Source of the DNA: Chlorobiaceae bacterium
Lineage (GTDB): Bacteria > Bacteroidota > Chlorobiia > Chlorobiales > Chlorobiaceae
Assembly: GCA_013334485.1 (NCBI GenBank)
Contig: JAAXXL010000005.1
Span: 1 to 64,000 of the forward strand
Direction of reading: 5' to 3'
Length of the DNA: 64,000 nucleotides
The position numbers and the translations under genes were made by a program. The first letter of the stretch is position 1, and each line of letters begins with the position of its first letter. Positions 26,500 through 35,919 of this stretch are shown here, piece by piece. The notes under the pieces were generated by a model. That model did no database searches. It saw only the letters and a list, made by a program, of their open reading frames with translations, and was not told where the DNA came from.

Positions 26500-27552
26500 T
26501 CACGGCTTCGGCCTGCCGGTACTGAAGCTGGCGAAAGGCGCGATGTTGTATCGGTGTTCGGCTTTCAAGCCCCGCGAGAGTTTTACTCCGGCCAGTGTGG
26601 CGATCATGGCGGCATTGTCAGTCGAGTAGACGGCACCTGGCAGATAGAGTGTTAATCCCGCTTTATCGCAGGCAAATTGCATCATTGTTCTGAGTCCTGA
26701 GTTTGCGCTGACCCCACCGGCAATGGAGACCGCTTTTATCCCCCGGCTGCGGGCAGCGGCAATGGTTTTTTCAACAAGTACGCTGACAATGGCCTGCTGA
26801 ATTGATGCGGCTATATTCGGCATATTTGCCGCAATATATTCCGGTTTCTGTTTTTGCAGAAAGGTTAGTACGGAGGTTTTCAGACCGGAAAAGCTGAAAT
26901 CGAAATTGCCATCGTAGCTTTTGCTGGTCTGTGAGCGGGAGGTGAGCGCTCTGGGGAACTCATGGAAGTGCGGGTCACCCTCTCTTGCCAGCCGGTCAAT
27001 TTCCGGTCCGGCAGGGTAGGCGAGGCCGAGCATTTTGCCGGTTTTATCAAAGGCCTCTCCGGCAGCATCATCTAGCGTTCTGCCAATCACCATATAGGAG
27101 AGATCCTGCTCTATCACCGAGAGCAGCGTATGGCCTCCTGATACCGTCAAAGAGACAAAAGCTCCATCGGGAGCGCAGTGGGAAGTCCCCTCATCAATAA
27201 AGGGTGAGAACATGTGGGCTTCGACATGATTGACCGGAACGAAGGGGATTTTGAGTGCCCAAGCGAGCCCCTGGGCAAAACTGAGTCCGACCATGACGGC
27301 ACCGATAAGGCCGGGGCCTGCCGTGGCCGCTATGACATCGATCTCTTTTTTTGTTATATTTGCTTCAGTTATTGCAGCATCGGCAATCGAGACCATAAGC
27401 CTTTCGTGCTCTCTCGATGCGAGTTCAGGAACGACACCTCCAAAGCTGGTGTGACAGCGTTGTGAACTGACAACATTTGACGCGACCCTGCCCTCCAGGA
27501 GCACTGCCGCTGAAGTTTCATCACAACTGGTTTCGATGCCTAAAATTTTCAT
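26500..27552 (-). CDS. tsaD: tRNA N6-threonylcarbamoyladenosine transferase
   Basis: TsaD transfers threonylcarbamoyl to A37 of ANN-decoding tRNAs. The 350-residue protein has [15 protein letters not shown] at the N-terminus, the iron-binding HVEAH of [17 protein letters not shown] and the [10 protein letters not shown] segment. Length is normal. Its ATG at 27552 is only 23 bases from the divergent start of a small membrane protein gene, so the two promoters must lie within each other's 5' regions. Confidence 0.96.
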   Translation of the reverse strand: MKILGIETSCDETSAAVLLEGRVASNVVSSQRCHTSFGGVVPELASREHERLMVSIADAAITEANITKKEIDVIAATAGPGLIGAVMVGLSFAQGLAWALKIPFVPVNHVEAHMFSPFIDEGTSHCAPDGAFVSLTVSGGHTLLSVIEQDLSYMVIGRTLDDAAGEAFDKTGKMLGLAYPAGPEIDRLAREGDPHFHEFPRALTSRSQTSKSYDGNFDFSFSGLKTSVLTFLQKQKPEYIAANMPNIAASIQQAIVSVLVEKTIAAARSRGIKAVSIAGGVSANSGLRTMMQFACDKAGLTLYLPGAVYSTDNAAMIATLAGVKLSRGLKAEHRYNIAPFASFSTGRPKP

Positions 27553-27575
27553 GGACTGATTTTTTCTGTAGAACT

Positions 27576-27803
27576 ATGGCCAAAGCTAACAAACCCGAGA
27601 ATAATAGCAAACCGCCTGTCAAGGTAAGTTTTCTTCATGTCCTTATTATACTTGTCGGTGTAGATCTGATACTTCTTTTTGCTCCTGAAGTGGGTATCTG
27701 GAACAGCTTCAGTTACCTTTCCGATCTCTACTCCTGGTCTGCTCTCGTCGGTGGACTGGCACTGCTTTTGTTCGGTCTCAGGGGATTCATCAAAAAGAGG
27801 TAA
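27576..27803 (+). CDS. Small two-helix membrane protein
   Basis: A 75-residue protein from the ATG at 27576 (MAKANKPENN). A short polar N-terminus is followed by two hydrophobic helices (FLHVLIILVGVDLILLF and SALVGGLALLLFGLRGF) and a basic end (KKR). The frame is open upstream to 27477, but that part overlaps the antisense tsaD start and does not look coding. I recognise no family. It precedes moxR by 70 bases and may be in the same transcript. Confidence 0.6.
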   Translation: MAKANKPENNSKPPVKVSFLHVLIILVGVDLILLFAPEVGIWNSFSYLSDLYSWSALVGGLALLLFGLRGFIKKR

Positions 27804-27873
27804 CGGTTCGGGCGGTATGGGCAGGGTAACATCGAACGCCGGTATTTTAAAGTAACTGAACGATGGAGATGCT

Positions 27874-28872
27874 ATGCAGTATGCGGTAGAACTGGAGGAG
27901 CTGGGGCAGCAGATAACGGAGGCCTCCCGTTTTCTTGAAAAGGCAGAGGAGCAGCTTTCGCGCAGGATTATCGGTCAGAAGGAGGTTATCCAGCGGGTGT
28001 TCATTGCCTTGCTGGTTAATGGTCATATTCTGCTTGAAGGGGTTCCGGGGCTTGCCAAGACGCTCATTATCAGGACCTTTGCCGCTGCCATGAACCTGAA
28101 GTTCCAGCGGATCCAGTTTACCCCCGACATGCTTCCCGCCGATCTCATCGGTACCATGATCTACAATCCGAAAGACATGGAGTTCTATCCCCGCAAAGGG
28201 CCGGTTTTTGCCAATGTTATTCTCGCTGACGAAATCAATCGCTCACCGGCAAAGGTGCAGTCAGCCCTGCTTGAGGCGATGCAGGAGCATCAGGTGACCA
28301 TCGGTAATCAGACATTTCCTCTCCAGGAGCCCTTTATGGTGCTCGCTACACAGAATCCCATTGAGCACGAAGGCACCTATCTTTTGCCGGAGGCTCAGGT
28401 TGACCGGTTTATGATGAAGGTGTTGGTTGATTACCCTTCCTACGATGAGGAGCTTGAGATTATGCTGCAATCGGCCACTACCGCAAGCGATCGGGAGATA
28501 AGTGCGGTTGTTCAGCCGGATGATATTGCAAAAGCACGGGGGCTGATTGACCGCATCTATGTTGATCCACGGGTTCAGCGCTACATTGTTGATCTTGTGG
28601 TAGCTACCAGAAATCCGGCACGCTTCGGTATGGAGTCGCTTGAAGCCATGATTGAGTATGGAGCATCACCCAGAGCCTCGATTTTTCTCCTTCTTGCCTC
28701 CAAGGCGCACGCCTTTCTGCAGAAGCGGCCGTACATCACCCCTGAGGATGTCAAGGCTATCGCCTACGACACCCTTCGTCACCGCATAAGGCCGGGATAT
28801 GAAGCCGAGGCAGATAACATCCGCTCGGATGATATTATCCGTCAGATTCTTCAGCATGTACAGGTGCCGTGA
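27874..28872 (+). CDS. MoxR-family AAA+ ATPase
   Basis: A 332-residue AAA+ ATPase with Walker A GVPGLAKT (residues 56-63), Walker B VILADEINR, sensor-type LATQNP and a C-terminal lid. MoxR proteins act with VWA-domain partners as chaperones that activate or assemble envelope or metal-containing complexes. It heads the moxR-DUF58-membrane protein-batA-batB cluster. Its TGA overlaps the GTG of the DUF58 gene. Confidence 0.93.
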   Translation: MQYAVELEELGQQITEASRFLEKAEEQLSRRIIGQKEVIQRVFIALLVNGHILLEGVPGLAKTLIIRTFAAAMNLKFQRIQFTPDMLPADLIGTMIYNPKDMEFYPRKGPVFANVILADEINRSPAKVQSALLEAMQEHQVTIGNQTFPLQEPFMVLATQNPIEHEGTYLLPEAQVDRFMMKVLVDYPSYDEELEIMLQSATTASDREISAVVQPDDIAKARGLIDRIYVDPRVQRYIVDLVVATRNPARFGMESLEAMIEYGASPRASIFLLLASKAHAFLQKRPYITPEDVKAIAYDTLRHRIRPGYEAEADNIRSDDIIRQILQHVQVP

Positions 28873-29768
28873 GTGCTATGGAAAAGAATGAAGAGTACCT
28901 GAAGGAGCTTCAGAAGCTCATACGTCGGGTTGAAATCCGTTCGAAGCGGATGGCCAGCGAGCTCTTCAGCGGCGAGTACCACTCCTCGTTCAAGGGCAAA
29001 GGGATTGAGTTCAGCAATGTCCGCGAATACCAGTATGGTGATGATGTCCGGGCTATTGACTGGAACACCTCCGCCCGCAAGCATGAGCTCTACGTCAAGC
29101 TTTTTACCGAAGAGCGCGAACGAACCCTTCTGCTTGTTGTGGATGGTTCAGCATCAATGCAGTTCGGCAGCCGGGAGCGCAGCAAAAAAGCGCTTGCCCT
29201 TGAACTCAGTGCCGTGCTTGCCTTCAGTGCCATCCAGAACAACGATAAGGTCGGGCTTCTCGTCTTTACCGACCGGGTTGAAACTTTTATCGCTCCACGC
29301 AAAGGTCGCCAGCATGTTCTTGTGATTCTTGAAGAGCTTTTTCGCTTCAAACCTGAGAGCCGCAAAACTGATATCAGTGCCGCCCTTATCTTTATTCGCT
29401 ACGCACTCAGACGGCAGTCAATTATTTTTCTTTTGACCGATCTTGTCGATAACGACTATGAAAAAGGGATGAAGTTGCTCAATACCCGTCACGACTTTGT
29501 GCTTGTGCATCTGAGCGACCCGCTTGACAAAGCTCTGCCGAAGAGCGGCCTGCTTGATCTCGAAGATCCTGAAACCGGCATGCGTCTCACTCTGGACGGG
29601 GGAAGCCCCCGCCAGATCGAGCGATACCGCAGTGAGCAGTCGAGAGTGTATGAAGAGCTTCGCCAGCGGCTTCGCCGGTTGCGTATTGACTCGGTATTTC
29701 TCGATACCGACCGCTCTTTCATTGGTGAGCTGAACACATTTTTTCGGTATCGTGAGCGCAAGGTGTGA
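28869..29768 (+). CDS. DUF58 (VWA-like) protein
   Basis: A 299-residue DUF58 protein. The N-terminal part carries the family signature SGEYHSSFKGKGIEFSNVRE and DDVRAIDWNTSAR. The rest has a VWA-like fold with LLVVDGSASMQFG, a MIDAS-type D-x-S-x-S variant (DGSAS). It starts with GTG overlapping moxR by 4 bases, or with an ATG three codons later. DUF58 proteins normally partner MoxR. It overlaps the next gene by 17 bases, indicating tight co-translation. Confidence 0.9.
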   Translation: MSAMEKNEEYLKELQKLIRRVEIRSKRMASELFSGEYHSSFKGKGIEFSNVREYQYGDDVRAIDWNTSARKHELYVKLFTEERERTLLLVVDGSASMQFGSRERSKKALALELSAVLAFSAIQNNDKVGLLVFTDRVETFIAPRKGRQHVLVILEELFRFKPESRKTDISAALIFIRYALRRQSIIFLLTDLVDNDYEKGMKLLNTRHDFVLVHLSDPLDKALPKSGLLDLEDPETGMRLTLDGGSPRQIERYRSEQSRVYEELRQRLRRLRIDSVFLDTDRSFIGELNTFFRYRERKV

Positions 29769-30696
29769 GCGGTTTCGGGTCGGGGCATGCAGGCTGCTTT
29801 TTATGCTGCTGCTGTTTGCTCCACTGGCTCAGCTTGCGGCAGCCGAGGGCCCGCTCTATCAAGGGGTAAGGGTGACCGTGGTGCCCGACACGGTACTTGT
29901 TGGTGACCGGATTCGCTGTGTTATCGCTGTGCAGCACGGGGAACGGGAGGTTGCCTCTCTTGAAGGGCTTGATCCTGCTTCAAGGCCCCGGTTTGAACTG
30001 ATCAGCCTTCAGCGAGTCTCATCCATGCTCTCCGCTTCCGGTAGTGGAAAAGAGCGTTTTGAGCTTGATCTTGCTCTATTCGGAAGTGGCCGGCAGCTTC
30101 TTCCCCCGTTTACCGTGATACTCCGCGACAGCGAGGGGCGCATGACGCGCAAGGTGGTTTACAGCGCACCGATTTCGGTTTTTGTCAAGGCACTTACCGA
30201 CTCCACCATGCGCGAGCTCCGGCCCATCAAGCCGCAGGAGAAACCCTCGATTCCCTTTTTTCTGATTTTCCCCTTGATTGTAACGGTTTTCGGTACCGCA
30301 GTTGTAGTATTGGGGCTGCTTTTCCTCATAAAACGTGCAGTACGCAAGAGTGCCGAAAAGGTTAATCCCGGGCAGGTTGCACAGCGCAAGCTTCGCAAGC
30401 TCCGCTCAAAGCTCACTGCCGGAATGCCTCCGCCTGAGTGTTATGAAGAGCTGAGCAACATCATGCGCTCTTTTCTCGAAAACCACTACCGCATCAGGGC
30501 ACTCGAAGCGGTAACGCAGGAGATTGAGCGCGATCTGAAAAAGCTTGGTGTTGGCGGTTTTGAGAGCATCATGAGCCTTCTTAAGCAGGCCGATCTGGTC
30601 AAGTTTGCCGGCCGCCGCCCCGACATTGAGGAGTCCCGCAACTCCCTGCAGAAAGCCGAAGAGGTTATCCGCTCCGCCCGCCCGGCTGAAGAGTAG
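29752..30696 (+). CDS. Bat-operon membrane protein (BatD/DUF4381-like)
   Basis: A 314-residue protein with a signal peptide (ACRLLFMLLLFAPLAQLAAA), a periplasmic beta-rich domain (LVGDRIRCVIAVQHGER...), one transmembrane helix at about 164-188 (FFLIFPLIVTVFGTAVVVLG) and a basic, helical cytoplasmic domain. Position after moxR and DUF58 and before the VWA genes is where DUF4381-type proteins occur in other bat operons. The GTG start at 29752 overlaps the previous gene. Confidence 0.68.
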   Translation: MSARCERFRVGACRLLFMLLLFAPLAQLAAAEGPLYQGVRVTVVPDTVLVGDRIRCVIAVQHGEREVASLEGLDPASRPRFELISLQRVSSMLSASGSGKERFELDLALFGSGRQLLPPFTVILRDSEGRMTRKVVYSAPISVFVKALTDSTMRELRPIKPQEKPSIPFFLIFPLIVTVFGTAVVVLGLLFLIKRAVRKSAEKVNPGQVAQRKLRKLRSKLTAGMPPPECYEELSNIMRSFLENHYRIRALEAVTQEIERDLKKLGVGGFESIMSLLKQADLVKFAGRRPDIEESRNSLQKAEEVIRSARPAEE

Positions 30697-30955
30697 GGTA
30701 TTGAATCCCCCCGCGATGATTTATAAGGTTGCCTTATATTATCGCTTGCCTATGGAAGCATGTCAAAAGAATTCACAGGGGTTCGGGATGGTTCAAGTTG
30801 ATCTGCTGAAACTGGATGCTGTAATTTTACTGAACTTTGAGGTATCTTGTTATGGGGAATAGCTATCTTACAGAGCTGGTGATTGACAAACAATAAACTC
30901 ATGTGCTTGTGTCGGCGTGGTTGCAAATGGAGCAAGCAAAAAAGCTATATGCCGC

Positions 30956-31529
30956 ATGAAGCTATCTGATCTTATATCCCTGATCGCTCTCGACGAAGAC
31001 AGTACCCGACAGTTCAAGGTGGATGTGCGCAATGCCGAGTCGCTGGCTTCGGAGATGGTGGCTTTTGCCTATGCATAGCAATATAACCAACAATCTTACG
31101 CTGGAAAAGATCCGGAGGGGAAATACCAATATCCGCAACCCGATTCTGGTTTCCTATGTCGCCAAAGGGGTTTTACCCTATCATGGACTTGGTTCCGGCA
31201 TTAAACTCGCTTTGAGCGATTGGCCGCAGATTGAATTTCAGGATGACCATGACGGCTGCCTGTTCACCGTAACAGTTCACCGAAAACCGGCTGAAGAGCT
31301 CAGGTTGGCAAACGATTTGTTGAAAAGTTCATCAAAAAGTTCATCAAAAACCGAAGATCAGATTCTTGGGTTGTTAACTCACGATTCATTCATGACGACG
31401 GAACAGTTGGCATCAGCTTTGGGCATATCAAAGCGGGCGATACTCAAGCAGATTGACAAGCTTAAAGTGCAGGGTCGCCTGAGTCGCGTTGACCCTGCAA
31501 GGGGTGGTCACTGGGAGGTGATTGCATGA
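30956..31529 (+). pseudogene. Internally deleted AlbA_2/ATP-binding transcriptional regulator
   Basis: Two pieces of one gene family lie side by side. Codons from the ATG at 30956 read MKLSDLISLIALDEDSTRQF... to MVAFAYA and stop at 31076-31078; this is the start of an AlbA_2 (Schlafen-like) domain. In another frame from about 31070 follows the C-terminal end: EKIRRGNTNIRNPILVSYVA, then LGSGIKLAL, an SSKSSSK linker and a winged helix (MTTEQLASALGISKRAILKQ). The middle of about 200 or more residues is gone and the frame is lost. The intact family are ATP-binding regulators often near mobile or toxin genes. Confidence 0.75.
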
Positions 31530-31638
31530 CCGGAATCAACGAAAATATTCTTTAAGAGAGCTGTTTGGAGGAGAGAAATGCAATGTTCTGCAATGGTTAA
31601 AGCGAATTTTGGCGTTATTGAGTTAAACAAGTGAGTCT

Positions 31639-32649
31639 ATGCAGGAGTGGATAGCCCGAATACCCTCTATTGAGCTGGCAGAGCCCTTGTGGCTGCTGCT
31701 CCTGCCGCTGCTTGCCCTGCTTGCATGGATCAGGATCCGGCGGGACAGGCTGGGGAAGAATCCTGCGATACTTTTTCCCGGTCTTGAACGGCTTCGTGAT
31801 TCAGGATTTGAAGCAAATAGAGCGTTGCGCCATCTGCCGCAGTGGCTGCGCTGGAGTGCTCTTGTGCTCTGTGTGCTTGCCCTTGCCGGTCCGCGCATGG
31901 TTATTCGCCAGAGTGAAGCTGAGGCTCGGGGTATTGATGTGATGCTCGCTCTTGATATTTCGGAGTCCATGCTCCAGAAGGATAGTTCAGGAAAAAGCCG
32001 TCTTGATGCAGCACGGGAGGTGGCCCGCAGCTTTATACTCCGAGGCTCGAATGACCGGATCGGCCTTGTGGTTTTTCGCGGCAAAGGGTATACGCAGTGC
32101 CCGCTGACGGTCGATCATGAGGTACTTGCAATGCTTGTTGATCATCTCTCCCCTCTGGTTATACAGGACGAGGGTACGGCCATCGGGAGTGCAATTCTTA
32201 TCGCAACCAACCGTTTCAAGGGTTCAACGTCACCGCAAAAGGTTATTATTTTGATTACTGATGGCCAGAACAACACCGGAGATGTCGGGCCTGCTACAGC
32301 GGCAACTTTGGCCGCCCAGAACGGTATCAGGATATATGTGGTCAATGCCGGATTTAAAGTGGGGGGGAGTGCTGCGAACTCTTCCTCTGAAAGCAGTGGT
32401 CATGCAGCGATGGATGAAGAGTCGCTTCGGGGGATAGCCCGAACGACCGGCGGCGGCTATTTCAGGGCCGAAGATCCGTCGGTACTTGATAATGCAATCA
32501 AGACAATCGGCCGCCTTGAAAACAATCGTTATACCGGTCAGTTTGTAGAGCGCAGAACGGGGTTGTTTTTCTTTTTGCTTTTTCCGGCGGTGCTGCTGCT
32601 TGTTCTTGAGGTCCTTTTGTCTAACACAAGGCTGTTGCGACTACCGTAA
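31639..32649 (+). CDS. batA: BatA-like VWA-domain protein
   Basis: A 336-residue protein: N-terminal helix (PLWLLLLPLLALLAWI), a second helix near 72-85, a periplasmic VWA domain with MIDAS D106-x-S108-x-S110 (LALDISESM) and a C-terminal helix (LFFFLLFPAVLLLVLEVLL). BatA-type proteins form envelope complexes with BatB and MoxR and are linked to stress and oxygen tolerance. It is separated from the DUF58/membrane genes by the regulator pseudogene. Confidence 0.88.
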   Translation: MQEWIARIPSIELAEPLWLLLLPLLALLAWIRIRRDRLGKNPAILFPGLERLRDSGFEANRALRHLPQWLRWSALVLCVLALAGPRMVIRQSEAEARGIDVMLALDISESMLQKDSSGKSRLDAAREVARSFILRGSNDRIGLVVFRGKGYTQCPLTVDHEVLAMLVDHLSPLVIQDEGTAIGSAILIATNRFKGSTSPQKVIILITDGQNNTGDVGPATAATLAAQNGIRIYVVNAGFKVGGSAANSSSESSGHAAMDEESLRGIARTTGGGYFRAEDPSVLDNAIKTIGRLENNRYTGQFVERRTGLFFFLLFPAVLLLVLEVLLSNTRLLRLP

Positions 32650-32809
32650 CCATTATGGAGACCTTTGTAGATCTATTTCGTCCCGACCTGTCGGGATTGG
32701 TCAGTGCCCGCAATCCTTTCCGATCCTTTCGGGACTCCCGACAATTTTTAGACCTCTCTTTATGCCACGCTCTCTTTTATAATGCTGACTATCTGAGGGG
32801 AGCGAACAG

Positions 32810-33841
32810 ATGAGCTTTGCATGGCCTGAAAATATTGTTTACCTGCTCCTTTTGATCCCTCTGGTCGTGTTTCTCGGCTATGGGGTTATTCGCCATTTTC
32901 AGTTGCGTGAGGCCGTTGTTGCTCCGCCTCTGGCGGATCTGATGATGCCCGGTGTCGGGTTCAGGGTGATTGTTGTAAAAAAAGTGATGATTTTTATTGG
33001 TATTGCTTCTCTGCTTTTTGCCCTGACAGGTCCCAGGCTTTCAGGCGGTGGGCGGCCAATGTTGCGTAAAGGGGCTGATATGGTTTTTGTGCTGGATGTC
33101 TCCCGCAGTATGAGGGCCGGGGATGTTCTGCCGGACCGGCTCACCCAGGCGAAATTTGAAATATCAGGGATCAGTCGTGCAGTTACAGGTGGCCGGAGGG
33201 CAATTGTTCTTTTTGCTGAAAAACCTCTTGCGCAGTGCCCGCTTACGGCTGACTCCGAGGCCTTTGAAGCGCTACTCGATATGGCTTCACCCGATCTGAT
33301 CGAGGCCCAGGGAACTGATTTTGTTTCTGCACTTGAACTGGCCAAAAACATACTTGAGCCATCATCGGAAAGCCGGATTGCATACGCGGCGAAGGGAGAG
33401 AAGATTATTGTGCTTCTCAGCGATGGAGAGGATCATGCCGGTAATTTGCCGACTGTTGCCAGGCGGATAAAAAAGGGAGGGATCCATTTTTTTGCAATCG
33501 GGGTCGGGATGATCGGCCCTGCCGTGATTCCTCTTGGAGAAGGTAGTGGTGAACTTAAACTTGATGAACGGGGACGGGTGGTGACAACCAGTTTAAGATC
33601 TGAAACGCTTCAGGCTCTGGCGCGTGACGCCGGAGGGTTTTATTTTCGCACCAGAGCTGATCAGACGGTTTTCGGCGAGGTCTCCGCAAGGATCAACCGC
33701 ATCGCAGCGGCATCCCGCTGGGTGATGGAGCCTGTTGAAAGTGAACCGGTCTACTACTATTTTCTTGGACTTGGTCTCCTTCTGCTGCTCTGTGAAACCA
33801 TGATCGGTCGCGGAGGAAGCGGGCGATTGCAAAAACCGTAA
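32810..33841 (+). CDS. batB: BatB-like VWA-domain protein
   Basis: A 343-residue paralogue of BatA with the same plan: two N-terminal helices, a VWA domain with MIDAS D96-x-S98-x-S100 (VLDVSRSMRAGD) and a C-terminal helix (YYYFLGLGLLLLLCE). A GAGGGGAG site lies before the ATG at 32810. A 160-base gap from batA holds a small inverted repeat (CCCGACCTGTCGGG). No TPR gene follows it; the likely TPR partner is at 23012-23680. Confidence 0.88.
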   Translation: MSFAWPENIVYLLLLIPLVVFLGYGVIRHFQLREAVVAPPLADLMMPGVGFRVIVVKKVMIFIGIASLLFALTGPRLSGGGRPMLRKGADMVFVLDVSRSMRAGDVLPDRLTQAKFEISGISRAVTGGRRAIVLFAEKPLAQCPLTADSEAFEALLDMASPDLIEAQGTDFVSALELAKNILEPSSESRIAYAAKGEKIIVLLSDGEDHAGNLPTVARRIKKGGIHFFAIGVGMIGPAVIPLGEGSGELKLDERGRVVTTSLRSETLQALARDAGGFYFRTRADQTVFGEVSARINRIAAASRWVMEPVESEPVYYYFLGLGLLLLLCETMIGRGGSGRLQKP

Positions 33842-33978
33842 AGATAGCAATGATAGAGAGCAGGGGTGAGGATCACATGAGAAAAAATTGTTACATTCTT
33901 TAATTGTACGCAGGTGGTGGTAACGCTCTTGATAGCGGTACCCGGCAATGTTTTTTCAGACGAAAACAGATATCATCT

Positions 33979-34281
33979 ATGGAGCAGCAGAACACCGGTC
34001 AGAAGGTTCTCGACCCCATTGAAAGGGCGAAGCTCGGCTTAAAGGTTTTAACCTTGCCATTTTCCGAGGCTGAAGAGGTTATTGACGCTTATGTCAGTGA
34101 AGGGAATTATGACAAGGCAAGCGTTGACTTGTTCAAGGATCAGGTTGCTACACAGCGCCACATCCAGGAGAAAAGTGCAGAACTGCTATCCACCAGTTCG
34201 CAGATTATCCGTCTTGTCGCAGGTGCATTTATTAAAAATCTGCCGAAGCCGGAAGATGAGAACCGGGCAGCAAACTCCTGA
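33979..34281 (+). CDS. Hypothetical protein, 100 residues
   Basis: Begins MEQQNTGQKVLDPIERAKLG at the ATG at 33979. It is mostly helical and soluble, with EVIDAYVSEGNYDKASVDLF and a Q/E-rich middle, and no signal peptide. An upstream in-frame start at 33904 is unlikely to be used. I recognise no domain. It is followed by a strong terminator and lies alone between batB and clpB. Confidence 0.6.
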   Translation: MEQQNTGQKVLDPIERAKLGLKVLTLPFSEAEEVIDAYVSEGNYDKASVDLFKDQVATQRHIQEKSAELLSTSSQIIRLVAGAFIKNLPKPEDENRAANS

Positions 34282-34330
34282 GAGCTGGAAGAGAGAGGAG
34301 TGAGCTTGATTGAAGAGTGGTTAATGATAG

Positions 34331-34364
34331 TCGCGGCAGGTTGCTCTGTCGCGATTTTTTTTTT
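34331..34364 (+). terminator. Terminator after the 100-residue protein gene
   Basis: TCGCGGCAG pairs with CTGTCGCGA (one G-T pair) around GTTGCT, followed by ten Ts. Confidence 0.9.
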
Positions 34365-34477
34365 GTCTTTTGCAAAGGAAGAGGGGTTGCATGATTAACT
34401 TTTTTTGCGTTTACATTGTTATAGATCAAGGAGTTCCCATTGCAAGCTTTGTAGCTGAAAACAAAACAGTCTGAACC

Positions 34478-35803
34478 ATGCAGTTTGATCCAAATAAATT
34501 CACCCTGAAGGCGCAGGAGGCTTTGCAGGCGGCGGGTACGCTTGCCTCCAGTCGTCAGCATCAGCAGATTGAGCCCGAACATCTGCTGCACAGCATGCTT
34601 GCTGATAAAAGCAGCATTGCTGTTCAGATTGCGCAGAAGATTGAAGTCTCCTCCGACAACCTTCTTCTGGCTCTTGATCGTGAAATTGAGCGCATTCCGA
34701 AGGTAACGGGGGCTTCGGCTTCAGGCCAGTATCTTTCACAGAATCTTGGTAAAGTGTTTGATGTGGCGCTCAAAGAGGCGGAGAATCTGAAGGATGACTA
34801 TATCAGTTCAGAGCATCTGCTGATTGCCATGACTGAAGCATCGCTCAATGTTTCGCGAATGCTTCAGGATGCGGGGATAAACCGTAACGCCATTCTCAAG
34901 GTGCTGACAACCATCAGGGGATCGCAGCGCGTGACCAGTCAGAGTGCCGAGGAGAACTATAATTCCCTGAAAAAATATTCCAGAAACCTGAACGATCAGG
35001 CCCGGAAAGGCAAGCTTGATCCGGTGATCGGTCGTGACGAGGAGATTCGCAGGGTGCTCCAGATTCTTAGTCGCCGGACAAAGAACAACCCTGTTCTTAT
35101 CGGAGACCCGGGGGTCGGCAAGACTGCACTCGTCGAGGGAATCGCCCAGCGGATTGTGGCCGGTGACGTGCCTGAAAATCTCAAGAGCAAGCAAATTGCC
35201 GCGCTTGATATCGCTCAGCTTGTAGCCGGAGCAAAGTTTCGTGGTGAGTTCGAGGAGCGCCTCAAAGCTGTCGTTCGCGAAGTCCAGGAGGCCGAAGGTG
35301 AGGTTATTCTCTTTATCGATGAGATCCATCTGCTCGTTGGCGCGGGCTCTGCCGAGGGGTCAATGGATGCGGCAAATATTCTCAAACCCGCTCTCGCCCG
35401 TGGTGAGCTTCGCTGCATCGGCGCGACCACCCTTGATGAGTATCGCAAGCATATTGAAAAGGATGCAGCTCTTGAGCGTCGGTTCCAGACCGTTGTGGTT
35501 GACCAGCCGAGTGTCGAGGATACGGTCTCCATTCTCCGTGGTCTCAAGGAGAAGTATGAGATCCACCATGGTGTGCGCATCAAGGATGCCGCCATCGTTG
35601 CGGCTGCCGAACTCTCCAACCGCTACATTTCCGACCGTTTTCTGCCCGACAAGGCTATTGACCTGATTGATGAGGCCTCTTCAAGGCTCCGCCTCGAAAT
35701 AGACAGCAGCCCCGAAGAACTCGACAGGGTAAACCGCGATATCCGCCGCCTTGAAATCGAGCGTGAAGCCCTGAAGCGCGAGCTTGAAGCCGGGGGGATA
35801 TAG
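34478..35803 (+). pseudogene. clpB: ClpB truncated after the first ATPase domain
   Basis: Reads as ClpB for 438 residues: N-domain (1-145), first AAA+ domain with Walker A GDPGVGKT (209-216) and Walker B FIDE (279-282), then the first turns of the M-domain coiled coil ([16 protein letters not shown]). It then ends GGI and stops. ClpB is normally about 860 residues with a second AAA+ domain and C-terminal oligomerisation region; neither appears in any frame downstream. Without NBD2 it should not work as a disaggregase, though the N-terminal half could be stable. The junction is near 35794; the sequence after it is AT-rich and unrelated. Confidence 0.8.
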
Positions 35804-35919
35804 CAATTTTTCCGGATTGAATTTATTACGAAGTGATGCTGTTGTAGTTCCTTTGGAAATCAAAGCGACAAAGAAGGAGTCTTTTATGATGGCGTCACTC
35901 GATGAAATAAAATCATATC

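Noticed and set aside
32650-32809. Promoter or small gene between batA and batB
   Set aside because: Only a short CCCGACCTGTCGGG inverted repeat is visible; nothing else supports a gene or a clear regulatory site.
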